A DNA stretch of 64,000 bases from Henricia sp. BOLD:AAB3569 (lineage: Eukaryota; Echinodermata; Asteroidea; Spinulosida; Echinasteridae), in assembly GCA_037783545.1 (NCBI GenBank), contig JBBELK010000001.1:2046001-2110000 (forward strand), in the 5' to 3' direction. Numbering within the stretch: position 1 is the stretch's first letter; each line of letters opens with the position of its first letter. The translations under genes were made by a program, and so were the position numbers. The notes beneath the pieces are model-generated. The model was not told the DNA's origin and made no database searches. It saw only the letters and a program-made list of their open reading frames with translations. Below, in pieces: positions 40,900 through 54,700 of the stretch.

Positions 40900-42480
40900 T
40901 TTTGATCGGAATCTCAAAAATGGCAAAAAAACGTAGACTGGTTCCTGATCCACATATTCCACAAAGAATATTTTTTATTTACCTCATGATTTTCTTTTTT
41001 GCACATTTCAGAAATTATCAAGCAAAATGTAAAAGTATTAATTTGGTAAAATCAAGTCACTTCTACTAATTGGATGCCTCAGAGCTGCTGAGAGTCAATT
41101 TTTCGACGTAAATTAACACTTTTTTTTATCTTTAAATTTGAGTAAGCCCTTTTTCGTTTGTTATAGATAAATTCCAAGGCGCCTGAACGAAACTGGCTGA
41201 AAATATTCGTACGTGGATATTTCGGGCTGGTCCAGAACCTAAAGGGTCAGAATTTTTTATTTCCCCGTGTAAAAGATCACAGAATAACTAAATTCTTTAG
41301 AAAAATATGAATACAGTGAACGAGGACACCATGCCTGCGCTGTGTGCGTGCATGGTACACGTGTACGTGTATAGTCCGTTGCAACCGGAGACCTGGATGG
41401 AGGAGCTCATCAAGGCATGCTAGGTCTCTGCTGCAACGTAACATAGCCCAAACACTACCCAAGTTCATTTTAATATCGGTATGCACTAGAGTACTGAATT
41501 GAAAACATCACCTTTTGCATGCTGCCAAGGTTACTGGATCTACACTAAAACCAGTAGTCTTTTTTCTATGCGCTTTACCAGTGGTTGTTTAGATCCATAC
41601 CCGATGTGCATACGACATTGGATGGTTGGTTTTGCCTTGCAACTGATCATGGGTCAGACAATACCACTGTAGGGTGGTTTAAGCCTAGGTTCTGAGATAA
41701 CCGGTACTCATAAGGTAAGCGTAATGTAGATGGGGGAAATCTGGGTGATTATGTCACCCTTTTGTACAATTATTTTCCCAAGTTTTTAAAATTCGCTTGA
41801 CACAAACGCACATAAATGGATTTTAAAGGCTTTCTGAAGCATTGATCCATCTAAACTCCTTAAAAAAAGTTCGGAAAGTCAAGTTTGACTGACGATTTCT
41901 CTCTTGTTGCAAAATAATTTTCCTTGAATTTTATATCATTGGAAAGCCCTGTTATTCCTCTTTACGATGTGTCATTTGTTATGATTAAGTAATTGGGGAA
42001 TGTGCAGCACAGCTGAATACGGGGAGCGGGTGTAAAGTGAAACGTCACAAAATGCATTGCTATTGTCAAAAAGTGCATTGACACATTCCCATCCTCCAAG
42101 CAAAAGGGGAATGCACTGCATGACAATAGCAGTGAGTTTTGTGACATTTCACTTTCCACCCACCCCTGTATTCCGCTATACTGCACATCTCCCAATTAAT
42201 TAATCACAACAAATGACACATCACTGTAAAGAGGAATAACAGGGCTTTCCAATGATACCAAATTCAAGGGAAATAATTAAGTAACAAGAGAGAAATCGTC
42301 AGTCAAACTTGACTTTCCGAACTTTTTTTGAGGAGTTTATGTAGCTAGTAGCTAAAATGTTATTATGCTAAATTTACCAACATTCTTCTTTAAAATGTCC
42401 TTATCCAGAAATCCGTAAACAGTTTCATGTTGCAAATGATACATGAGAACAGAATTCAAACAAAAATCATACACAACCAA
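40900..42480. other. CEP89 upstream region
   Basis: No convincing core promoter motif is seen. AT-rich unique sequence runs to about 41850, then comes the palindromic element listed next. Confidence 0.5.
41852..42338. mobile_element. Palindromic MITE, ends AAACTCCTTAAAAAAAGTTC
   Basis: Arms of about 220 bp: AAACTCCTTAAAAAAAGTTC...GGAAAGCCCTGTTATTCCTC and the complement GAGGAATAACAGGGCTTTCC...GAACTTTTTTTGAGGAGTTT. A half copy is at 12384-12600. Confidence 0.85.
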
Positions 42481-43217
42481 CATGGTTTTCTTTAATTTTT
42501 ATTTTTCATTTCTACTGGAAAATAAAAATACACCACAATGATAAAAATGCTTCACCGAGTACAGGTAAATGCAACAATCTTTACAACAAGAGCTGACAAA
42601 AGTTGAGGACAAGTTTAACAAGCTTAATCCACAGTAAAAAATAAAACGTATCTCGAGGCAATTAAATTCTTAACAGCTGTTTTTTTTCCTGAAACTTAAG
42701 ACAATAAGCCCCAAAAAATCTTAAAATTCACCATTTATGAAAATGTGGATTCTGCATTCACTTTTTAATCTTTCTTTCAATTACAATTTGAGATAGACTA
42801 CATTGACTCGACGTTTGATGATTAATTGATGGTCAAATATTTACAAAATGCTAATTTTCTTGATCAATTTTGGCCAATAAATTTGGCCAATTATTTACTG
42901 AAAGGGCTCTTGACCAAAATGTCTAATCTACCATTGATGAAATTCGTTTCATAATAGCTGTAAAGATGAAGTTGATTTCTGCAAATTTTTGAAATATTTT
43001 CAGAGGGCCAGAACTTGACCAACGCACATATCTTTGCGAATGACTGCCATAGCAACATTGATCACCGCTATAGACAAATCCATTTTTTTCCTTAGCGTAT
43101 CCACCATAACTACGGTACTCCTAGTGCATGAACTGCACGTTTTGTATAGATTCTACACTGTAGCATTGTGCAGTCACTGCAACCTTGCACTTGTTTTGTG
43201 TCCACCAACAGCAGTGC

Positions 43218-43477
43218 AGGGGCCAATTTCATGGCGCTGCTTATGCGCTAGCTGAAAACGTGTGCTTACTGTAGCAAAAAAGTTGTGCTAACTTTAAGGC
43301 TATTTCCAGGCCGCGGCGTGCTTGGAAACGGGCATTGTTGCGTCACTAATGTTCAGCAAATTTGCCCCTGAAGCTAGCAAACGTTTGTCAGTGCTTAAGG
43401 TTACGGTCTCCATGAAATAGCTGGAGCCTCCGTTAGCACAAAATCGGCTGCTAAACAGCGCCATGAAATTGGCCCCT
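43218..43477. mobile_element. MITE with GGGGCCAATTTCATGGCGCT ends
   Basis: AGGGGCCAATTTCATGGCGC and GCGCCATGAAATTGGCCCCT; same family as 22692-22957. Confidence 0.85.
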
Positions 43478-43683
43478 GGCCTCAATCCCAAGCAAAACTA
43501 GTACATCTGTTCGAAGTGAAGCACAATGCTGCAGTGTAAAATCCATACAAAAGTGCAGTTTATGCACCAGAAGCACTGCAGTTACGGAAAGCAAGAAAGC
43601 AAGAAGTGGATTTGTGTATAACAGCATGGATTACCAAAGCCTATCAAGTACATGTAGTTGACTGCTATAGCAGCATCGATTAG

Positions 43684-43925
43684 GGTGGATTCATACCAAT
43701 CCTTTTCGCACGTAAATGTGACGCGCGTTGTTTTGAGAAAAAGCGGTTGGAGGGAATTTTGAGTGAAACAACACACAGAAAACCACAGAATCAACTTGGG
43801 TGGATGTGTTTTTGTGATTCTATGATTTTCAGTGCATTGTTTCAGTCTGAATTCCATCCACACCGCTTTTTCTCAAAGCGATGTGTGTTGCCTTTACACT
43901 CGAAAAGGCTCTGTAAATCCACCCT
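43684..43925. mobile_element. MITE with GGTGGATT ends
   Basis: GGTGGATTCATACC and TGTAAATCCACC at the ends; GAGAAAAAGCGGTTGGAGGGAA and CCACACCGCTTTTTCTC inverted inside. Fragments occur at 11440-11560 and 53800-53890. Confidence 0.65.
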
Positions 43926-44894
43926 CAGTGTTAGTATTAGTCTATATACACTATCCAAATGGCAGAGTTAGCCCAACATCAAATTTAAAATCAAGAGTTA
44001 TTTACACACATCACAGGTAGAACTGCGGAGCCCCGTTTTAAACATTGTGTACCTAAAAACTAACGAGTTATTTTCCGTCCAACAAATTTAAGCATTTGCA
44101 ATGTTACTCCAGCTTAACTCCCCCAAAAACAAAAACTAAATGAATCCTGTAGATGATGCTAAAAAATTAAAACTCACCAGAACTCAGTGGTCCAAAAGTC
44201 ACAAGAAAAAAAAACACATGCTGACGAAAAAAAAAATTAAAAGGACAGTCAACACAAACCAAAGAATACTCCTTTGGCACATCACTGACAAATATCACAA
44301 AAAATACCAACACAAATCACAAGTCTTTAAGAGGAAAACACCTTGTTTTGGGGACTGAGTAAAAAGGCGACACTAAACACAGGTCATATTTGTTCCGAAG
44401 ATGAAGTTATGTATCACCATAATGGGTCAAGATTCACCGCCGATTTAAAAAAAAAAAAACACCAAAAACCAAAGGAATCACATCGCTTTCTCTAAAGTTC
44501 CAAATTTCCGTGCTGGATGATTACAAAATAATGGTAATCAAGCATGATGTTAACATAGAAGTGAGACAATAAATGATAGAGCACAAGCAAGCTGACAAAA
44601 AAAACAAACATTGTCCAAAGATTATAATGAATTATCGACCAGATGAAACATGCACTACAACCATATTTTCCTCAGTATAAAAACAGTGTATGAATTAGCA
44701 TGTGTTTTTAAGGAAACATGCAGCATACATGTATAAGCTAAACTATGCTTTTAAAAAAATGCACAAAAAATTATGCAGCAACACACAGCTTTTAGAGAGT
44801 ATTCTAATAGTTACATGTAAAAGCAGAGATAAGACGTTTAGCTTTAAAGCAGCAACATACAGTTCTCTCTATAAAAAAAAAACAAAAAAAAAAA

Positions 44895-45215
44895 AACAGG
44901 GGTGTGAGTCAAGAACCCAAACAAAATCTGAAAAAAATCTGAAACTGCAATCGTGAAGCTGAAATTGCGAGCGCGAAGCCTGAAGCCCTAACGGCGTGGG
45001 GTCCGGGGCTCGCTTAAATTGCACCGACATCTTGATGAATAAGTGTCCCCAGTTGGTGCATTTTATGGCTTCGAGAATGGAATTTTGTACTGAATGCTGG
45101 CTTGCACATGGCGTGCGCTAGCAAGTGGCATGGGGGGGAAAGCGGAAATATTGGCACATTAAAAAAAGAAGCTGAAAACAGCTTAAAATATGAAATTTCA
45201 CACCCCTGAAAAAAA
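44895..45215 (-). repeat. Dispersed repeat, second copy of 11170-11400
   Basis: GGGGTGTGAG...AAATCTGAAACTGCAATCGTG and CCCCAGTTGGTGCATTTTATG match in reverse orientation. Confidence 0.65.
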
Positions 45216-45469
45216 CACAAATAAAACACCAGACATTACCACAAATGGGTTGATTCCATTCATTAGAACGGCCTTTCATTGTACACCCACCATAGCAATG
45301 AGCCATCTTGTACATAACCCGTTTGTTTTTTCATTACTGCTTAACCAAACAACACATGCCATGTGCAACATTGCCCCTTGTCGCACATATCCTTTTTTTC
45401 AAAATGGCAAATGTACCGATTTGGCAGCAACACAAAACGTACATTTCGTGCACTGGATGGCTCCTACTT

Positions 45470-45622
45470 AATGACCCTTTGTAAAGACGGCCATGACAGG
45501 GGGCAGTCACATTGTCACTGTGTGTCATGCACAAGTAGACACTTTGTAGATCTATTGTCACATCATTTGAATATGAAAACCTGCACCCTGTCATGACCGC
45601 CGGTGCAAAGGGTCTATAGCAG
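45470..45622. mobile_element. MITE with GGCCATGACAGGGGGCA ends, copy 2
   Basis: GACCCTTTGTAAAGACGGCC and GACCGCCGGTGCAAAGGGTC are inverted; the interior matches 27078-27240. Confidence 0.75.
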
Positions 45623-45790
45623 CCACACAATAGAGGGAATCCCAACTTTTAAAGTATGTTTATCATGCAGACATTCAGATTTGAGCAAAAAATGACAGAC
45701 AAAACTTGAAACTTTTGGACCACCCAGTGTTTGTATACTTACACTCACGTCTCAGACACGAACCAACACAATCCAATCCTACCCGTGATT

Positions 45791-48700
45791 TTATCGTCTG
45801 CGACCCCGACTCCGCGACCGACTTCGCGTCCGGCTGCCGTGACGGCGCCCTCTAGGCGGCTCTTGGATTCTCGCAATCTTCTCTTTTTCCTTTTCTTCCT
45901 CCTCAAATTTGCGTCGTCTCTCCTCCCGCTCTTTAACCCGTGCGTTGTACTCATTGGTCCTCTGTTCAATCTAAGATTGAAAGAACAGCATTGTTTACCA
46001 TAACTACATAAAGAGCATACTATGTACGAATCCGAAACTTTTGAGGGGTGGCGGTTGATAAGAATCGCAAACTTTCAATTAAAATTACATTTAAACCTCA
46101 ATAAAAATACTTCCCAGATCACCTTGCGACAACAAGAACTTTCTATTATCAAGAATGAAAACAGTAAACTGGGACCTAAACTTTTCCTTGTTATAAGAAG
46201 AATGCTGTATCGTCAAGCACCCAAATAATGACTGGAGTTTGTACACCTTCAAATCACTGCTTCTGTGCTCAAAGTTAAAGAGAAATTACACCCACGAAAC
46301 ACTTGTTCAGCACAATGTCTTGTTTCTTGTGTGTAATTCCCCTTCAAGCAAATATAAATTTGAAAATGGTGTGGGCAATTTTCACACAGAGTGCCACTCT
46401 GTTTACTAGACATTCGATTAAGAACCCGTCGAATAGCATACATTGAGATCATAAGGATTCCGTAAAGGTATGTTGCTCCACAGTAACTGATCATACTTGG
46501 AATTTAAATCATTAACAAGGTAATTTCTAGGGCTGGGCGAATAGCTCGATTAATCGAGAGTAGTAAACGGTACTCGAAATCCCGATTAGCATTTTTAAAC
46601 TACTCGATTAATCGCGGCGCTGCGAGTACCGTTACATACTCCGCGATTACGCTATACTGTTACACTGTGACAGTCCCCTTTCTTAAAAGACGGCTCGTGT
46701 GCAACTGAATTTTATTGTGTAGGCCTATGCTGACAATTTCAACACATAGGCCTACACGTACAACTACGTACATGTACGTGTTTTTGGTTTTATTTGCCTT
46801 TTGATACGTTGCAAACTACTCGCGATTAATCGACTAGTCGCGAGTAATTGCTGCAACTACTTGCGAGTAACAAAATCCACTAGTCGTCCAGCACTAGTAA
46901 TCTCTCAATCCTCCAATGGAGGAATTGAATAATACAAATCAATTCATCAGAGATTCAGTCACGATTCTGATTCCCAGAATTAAAAAAAAAAAAAAAATCT
47001 AGCCCGAAACTACAAGGCGCAAAATAAAATCAAAAGTTGGGGATGTGTCTTATACATGGGTACACCTGCACCTTGTACTCGTATATATGTCTGTTTTCAA
47101 TACTGGAGAGATCTTTTCATCCAGGATTATATCTCTGTACAATGTCATTCATCTTCTCTCAAAACAAAAGAAATATCTTAAGATAGATTTGAGGAGATAA
47201 GTTCAGCTAAAGAATGGCAACGAATAGTGTCGCAATATACCTTTCTGAAAATCATGTGTGCAAATTTCCAATATACCGTAAGTAACAAGGACACCAAAAA
47301 ATGTCACAAAGTATGTTTCCTTTGTTACATACGTTATATGGGAAATTTGTACACAGGGTTTTCAGAAAGGTATGTTGTTGCACTATTTGTTGCTTAAGTT
47401 ATCTCCTTAGATCTGTCTTAAGATATTTCTTTTGTTTTGAGAGAAGATAACTGGCATTGCACAGAGATATGTTCCTGGTGAAAAAGTCTCTACAGTATTG
47501 AAAACGGACTCATAAGACACATTGTGCCAGCTGTATACAGTTGGAGGTGCTCCTTATACATGCGATTTTACGATACCTGTTCATCAGTGAGTGGAAGCCA
47601 GTAGATGCACGGCGTGGCCTTGGTCTTCCTGAAGAGATCGTCCAAAAGCTTGGCAGGAGGCTCTTCTGGTTCTTTTGCTGATGTAAAAACAGATCAAAGA
47701 AGAGTACCAAGTTAGCCATGAGTATGAAGTAATGCTTAAAGTCAATCAATTGATCACGTTCAAATGACGTCACTTCCTACAAATCTCCACGTGCATCAGA
47801 ATTTTAAGCGTATTTTTGTGTGACGCGCATCGGCTGCGCCGTATTTCGAACAAATTTCGAGCAACACGCATGCGTGTTTGAAACATGTTACAGCGTGTGC
47901 GTGCGCGTACTTGATGGTGTTTAATACGCAGTAGCATTTTTTCCTACGAAGATGGCGTCTGTGAACGTGATCAATAGAATGCCATGGCCAAGTTTATACC
48001 GAATTCACCTTACAGGCTGCAAAGTGCATCATCGTTTTCTCATGCATCCATGAAAAACATTGCCTTTTGGAACTTTTTTTTTTTTTTCTTTTGTCAAAAA
48101 TCAGCATCTTCCAATTTTTAGCCGTATGAAAATTCGAAATCAAAGGTTGGCAGGTATGGGCTTATAAACCCTACCACCATGGTGCACCACTCACTGCGGC
48201 TTGAGAAATTTCTACTTCTGCCTGGAAAGGCCACTACGAAAATGGGGCCGACTTCCAAAGCGCCAAGACGCATCTTAGGAAGTGGTTCACTCTTGAGAAA
48301 AGAGCATTAATCTCGTCTTAACTTTTGTGAAATCGTCCCTGGCCTTTGATTAGTTAAGGCACAGACCTTGACAAAATTCCGACTTAGCTACTTCAGCACA
48401 AACAAACAAAATACCAATGGGTGGATTGCTTGGTCAGAGTGTCCCTTTTCCTATCGTGATTATCTTACCTTTCTGTTCAGCATGTCTCCTCTCGCGTTCC
48501 TTACGTCGCCTCTCCCTGGACAGACTCCGTTCCCTATCGCGGTCCTATTCCCTTATGGGTGGCTTGGTCGGCCTGTCCCGCTCCCTATCGTGATTATCTT
48601 ACCTTTCTGTTCAGCATGTCTCCTCTCGCGTTCCTTACGACGCCTCTCCCTGGACAGACTCCGTTCCCTATCGCGGTCCCATTCTCTTATGGGTGGCTTG

Positions 48701-51700
48701 GTCGGCCCGTCCCGCTCCCTATCGCGATTTTGTTCCCTGTCCCTCTCTGATGCCCTGCGTTCCCGTTGTGATCGGTCAGCACTGGACGGTGTCTCTGGTT
48801 TAGGCACTGCTTTTGGAATGATGGTCTTGCCCATGTACCTGTCCATCTGTGTGAAATGGGTACATAATTTTATTCAACCTTTTCATGTTTTCAATTTAAC
48901 TGTGGTTCAGAACTAGAAAACATGAATGTTCAGCCACACTTGGACAACACTGCATGGGTGAATTACACACACGGCCCATTTGCAGCTCATGTTGTGTGTT
49001 ATGGGGACATCGGGTTACCAATCATGTCGTAGAAGGATAGTCCATTGCAATGCACTCCAAGCAAGTTCACATGAATTACTGTACACAACCGGCAGTCTTT
49101 CTGCTGTCATACGGTAATACCGAGAAGTAATGGTATTTTTAAAATACCGATTAATACCGAAATACCGGCGAACTTGGTATAAAGTTCATTACCACGGTAT
49201 CGTGAAATTTTTACCAGCATGAAAAGAAATTTGCGCGACAGAAAGTCATGGAAATTAACAGCGTTGAGAATTTGGGTGTTGTGCAAGATATTTGTTCAGT
49301 GTGTGAAGGGACCTTTCTCCATAAGAAATACTGGCACGCACATGCTCCGTGCGGAGTTGGTGTTACTTTCACCTTGACACACTCACTTGTAACACTGTTA
49401 TGTGCAATGTATTTGGCTGGCTGCAAGTGCTGTGTACAATCGATCGGCATTGGATCGCTAGCCCGGTAGGAGTGCCTGCGCGATCGCGCTCCCTTAAATG
49501 AAGGACTGCAGGGACTGGCATAAAATACAATACTTGGCAGTACATGTACTTGGTACTGGTACTCAGATGAACACTGGCCGTGAAGTTTTTAATCATGCCT
49601 TGGGAAAATAAAATGATGCCGGGAAAGGGTAAACAATGACTAAACCCAGATACAAGGTATGAGATCTTTGAGTGGACTAAAGATCTTGTTGTTCTGGAGA
49701 CCATACCTCATCACTGGCAGCAAAGTCCACACGTAGAGTTTTAGGGTTGCTGTTTGGCCACTTGGTACCGTGAAGACTGTCCCGACAGGACGCAGCCTCC
49801 TCCACTGAAGTGAACTGTAAACAAACCAAACAGGAAATAAAACTAAAAATATGAGCACAAAATGAGTTGTTTACTGAGAAGTCGCAAGAAACTTGGTAAT
49901 TCTGCCTGCTCTAAATAGTGTAGGGAACTTGGCTAAAAGGTCAAATAGTAAGGGCCCAGATTAAATGAGAAGTATACCCAAAAGACCCTACATGCATTCT
50001 TATGACAATACATTAAAAATGTATGGAAAAATATTTTGTGTCCAATTTTCAGAAAAATGGCGGTGCTCATACAAGGCATCACTGCAATTCTCATTCTTTG
50101 GGAAGTTTGTATTCACTTCTGGATGCAGTGAAAAGCAACTTGCCTCCACCGGGATTCGAACTGCGGACCTTCTGCTTAACGTGCAGATACCCTACCAATT
50201 GAGCTATGAAACCAACTGGTGGTCTCGAATCAGGGTAGTGCAGTTGTTGCTCACTGATTGGGATTGGCCATCACGTGAGCTTAGCAAGGCCTACAGATGG
50301 ATAAACCCTTCAATGAGATAACCACCCCTCCCAGAGATCATTTAAGATATGCCCCAAACCCCTGTCCGGCTTGCCCCAATTATTAAGTATGAATAAATGA
50401 TAATTTTTTTTAAGGGATTATGACCTAGGGACCACCGGGGTGAATATATTCGATACAAATGTGGACTTCTCAGTTGTCATATTTCTTGTTCTTACAATAG
50501 GCCCTTACGATTTTTATCTCATCCCAAGTTTAGTTGTTTTATTTCAATGGTGATTAGCACCATATCAGATGTTGCGAATGTATAACAATAATGTAGAAGT
50601 TGCACTTGTTCAGCACAATGTTTTTTGCTTTTTGGGTATACTTCATGTTTAGCAAAAACTGGCAGTGTCTATCAAAAGTAATACAGCAGGGGCGTAGGCT
50701 GGGGGGTGGTGGTGGTGGTGGTGGGTGGGTGGGGGGGGGGGGGGGGGGGGGGGGATTTTATGAGATATTTTAAGAGTTATGTAACAGGCAGACCCAACTA
50801 GACCACATGCCTACACAATTGGTGCAGATGAGATTCACAATGCTTCACATGAATGGTGTGAAATTTCGCAGCTCTGTGGCGGCTAATTTGCAAAATATTG
50901 CAATATTGCAGTTGCAAAAATGTGCATTTCTTTTTTAAGGCCTGTCTACACGAGCCAACATTTGTTGGCCAACAAGGTTCAACATGTATCCGACGATGTC
51001 GGCCGACCAAAAGTTGGATGGTGTGGACGCCACTCCAGACGACGTCTAACATCATCCAACAAGTTGAAACATGTTGGAGCATGCAGCTATCGCCCGACTT
51101 TGTTGGAGGAAACGGGCCAATAGCAGAGAAGAACGCCTGTCACGTGATGGCCGCAGCTAACCACTGTCGAGATATTTTGGATCATGTTGGGTCGTGTGGA
51201 CGAGCGCATCCAACAACGCCCAACAAGTTCCAACTTCATGTTGGACCTTGTTGGCCAAGTTAAGTGTATATGTTTATCTGAAAACACTAACCGCAGCAAA
51301 GCAGTGTGACTTGATACTATCAATCCAGAACCCATCTTCAGTCTCCATCTTCCCAAAGCGACCCAGCAATTCCTTGAGTTGGTTCAAGGTGTATGGTCTG
51401 ACAAGATTCATCACGTGAACGATGCTGCTCTCCGGGCGATGTGAGGGGCTTGCCTTGATTGGCCGGCCCTCGACGCGAATTGGCTCGTCGATTGAGGTGC
51501 GAACGACTTCGCGGAGCTTGGTCTTTCTGGTTTCTGTGAACATTGTAAAGGGAGAAAATTACATTTGAAATTGATAATCTAAACGATTTTAACACTGCCC
51601 CAAAAGACTATTCATTACGTCACAAATCAGAAGTTTGTGCATAATGGAGTTTTATTCAAGCGTATAAAATTACATTGTTCACCATTTAACTGGGAAACCT

Positions 51701-54700
51701 TACTCAAATTGAGGTATGTTTTGCCCTTACCCGACGTAATTGTTACTCAAATTGGAAGATAGAAGTGGTATATTCAGGGATGCCAGTGGCTCTTAACTTC
51801 AGGGCCGAAAAAAAAAACCCACTATCGTAACTGCATGTATGTGTGCACATGGACTCGCCAGCACAGTATACTGTACAGTATGCATGTACATTGACAGTGT
51901 GCAAAGCAATGGATATGTCAGTATGTACATGTATGTGATCTAACCACTGCTGTATAGATACAGCACCCTCTGTGTACTTCTGATCGATAGTCTGGTTTCG
52001 CGATACTTTAGCCGTGAATGATTATGGCCGGGATACAGACATACTGCATGTGTGCAAATCATGACATAGGGCATATCCAAACATCGTTGATCAGTAAGTG
52101 AGAAAATTTTCCACATTTGTTTGGACTTGAAGAGTTGAAAATATAGTCTCCTTATATTTCCGGCCATTTATTACCAAGCCTGGAACAAAGGCTTTGCCGG
52201 ATTTATTTTTCCAAAATAAGAAAAACCCATAATTCCGGCTATATCCGGAAGACTGGCATCCCTGTATATTTTTAAAATTGAAGAATTTATATATGTGCAC
52301 ATGCATTTTTTTATAAAGGGATCTTTATTCTGTGTAGTATAGCCAAGACACCAGCCTGAATACGATGGTGACTTTACTCAATTTCTTGAAAACGGACACA
52401 GGTAGATAAGGCAACACAGGTTGGTTTTTATCATACACATTCTCAATCACACATGGAGACAACTCCATTTGTAGCAGTTGTCCAATCTTCATGTAATCTA
52501 ACAAAAGAAAATCATAATCCCTCCGTCTTTCCCGTTTTCTGGTTTTATTAATTAAAGATATCCTCTTGTATTGTGAACCTACCCATTTCCACCCTAATGG
52601 GGCATTCACTCTATCCCCGAAAAATGGTCTTGCGCGTGCCCTGTGCTACTGGTTTATACAGGAGCTGATTATCTGCTTGTGCACGACCTAACGCGACACA
52701 CAAAGCTTTGAGCTGCGGTCAATGTTCAAATTTGTTGAACTTTGTGCACTGACCTTTCCAACGTGCAGCCTATGAGCTATCAGAGAAGCCCCAAGTTACC
52801 GGAGTGGACTTTTCTATTTTGGAAAGATCAGTGATTTGGAGCTCATGCAATGCATTAAGCGCAGGGTACAAGCATGGGTTTTTCCGCGATAATGTGAACG
52901 CACCTTAATGTACATTCCATACCTTTAGCCTTTTCCTCTTTTTCCCTTAATCTCTCCAGCTTAGCCCTCTGTTTAGCAGCTTTCTCTTCTCGTCTAGCCG
53001 CTGCTTCAGCCGCTTTCCTGGCTGCTCGCTCCTTGGCTCTTTTCTCCTTCTCTTCTTTTTCCTTCTGTGTGGTACTCCAGACCTTTTCAGAATCTATAAC
53101 AATGCAATCATTCAAAAAAAAAATCAGACACGTAGTTCGTAGAATGTGATTTGTTCCATTATTTCCTGGATTTCGTCACTGACACCACAAAGTGACACCC
53201 AAGCGCACTTCTGTTAGTCTGTGAAAGCTGCAAAGTGGGGGGACACCAGATTTCACAAACTGACATCCAAGTGTGCACACACACTCTGTACATAAATGCA
53301 TGAATTTCCACGAACTGACACCCAAGTAAACGTTGACAAAATTTGAAAAAACTTGACGCGAATGATATCATCCATTTACTTGTGGAATAAAGTAAAAATT
53401 TGATTGAAACACTCTAATTAATTTACGATGTGTGTCGGTTTGTGGAAACAAAATGTTGGGTGTCAGTTCGTGAAAACACAACTTAGGTGCTGACGTCATT
53501 TTGTACCCGAGACGAGCACTGACGTGCGAGTGCGTGTCAATTCATGGTGTCAGCGACAATATTTTTATAAACCACTAAGACAAAAGTAAAGTTTTATGAA
53601 GAACCTCAAAATAAACACATCCGAGTTTGAAAAATTTGTTGAAAAAATTTAGATCTCTGCTTGGTCGAATAATTTCGCTGGATTCTGTTTTTTAAATTAG
53701 AATTTCCATCTTAAAGGCAGAACACATGATTTGTAAACTGTTAAAAGGAACGTTATTTCCACTCGTGCTTGGAAACCCATTTATTAAATGTCGTCGTCTT
53801 AATTCCTTCCACACAGCTTTTTCTTAAAGCGACGTACGTGGCAATAACGCGCAAAGAGGCTCAGTGTGAATTTGTGTGCGCGAAGAGCGTGTTGCACGCG
53901 TCATGGATGTGTGCTGTTTGATTTAACAACAATGCAAAACACACAGTCCATGCAATGGAAAAATCTGCGTCCCAGCTATGAAGGTTATGTACAGGGAAAG
54001 AGTCCTGGGAATGGTCGATACTAATGTGTGCAATAAAACTAAAAACCTGTGTAGATGTTTCTTGGTTTCTTTTTATTAGGTAAAAAATGCCAAACTAAGA
54101 AACATTTTTAAAAAAAAAATTTGCAAGGTGAAATTAGGATAAAACTGTGATGATATTAAAAGTGTAATATTTAAAATAGTCTTGCAGTGGTTTTAACTTG
54201 CCTTCCACATCTTCTTTCTTTTCATCCCCGGACTCTCCACCCGATGCATGGTTTTTCTCGTCTTCGGTGTCATTATCACTACCGCTGCTGCTGTCCTCTG
54301 CTTCACCGCTGGACTTGTCTGCTTTCGTATCATCTTTGGCTTCACCTTCACTTGATGACTCCTGAAAACATTACAAGCAAGAACATTTAACCTTGGCACT
54401 TCTCACCTAGTACCAACAATTTAAAATTCCAAACAATATAAAATTCCAAATTCAGTACGAGCCCAAAAATGTTGGTTAAGCACAGGTTTTCATGTTAGGA
54501 CCAAATATACCGATCCAGTCAGCTCCACCCATTTTGGAATTGACCAATCACAGCCTCAGGTTGAGGTAACCAAAAAGTGGATCTCCATTTTGGTTACCCG
54601 AGTCCTCAAAATGTTGTGCACAGAGCTATGGCGAAATGCAGCACGAGTGACGCAAAAACACCATAAACATCATTTTTAACAGTGCAGAGGACACTAGCCG

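Larger units (their letters stand above)
42480..44895. other. A/T-rich region, possible ACIN1 3' UTR
   Basis: No exon is seen. On the minus strand AATAAA at 42503-42498 could end a long ACIN1 transcript, but nearer signals are possible. Two MITEs inside are listed separately. Confidence 0.35.

Noticed and set aside
48368-48916. 182-codon open frame on the plus strand
   Set aside because: It is the antisense of the ACIN1 Arg/Asp-rich exon and its tandem copy; the repeated codons keep it open.
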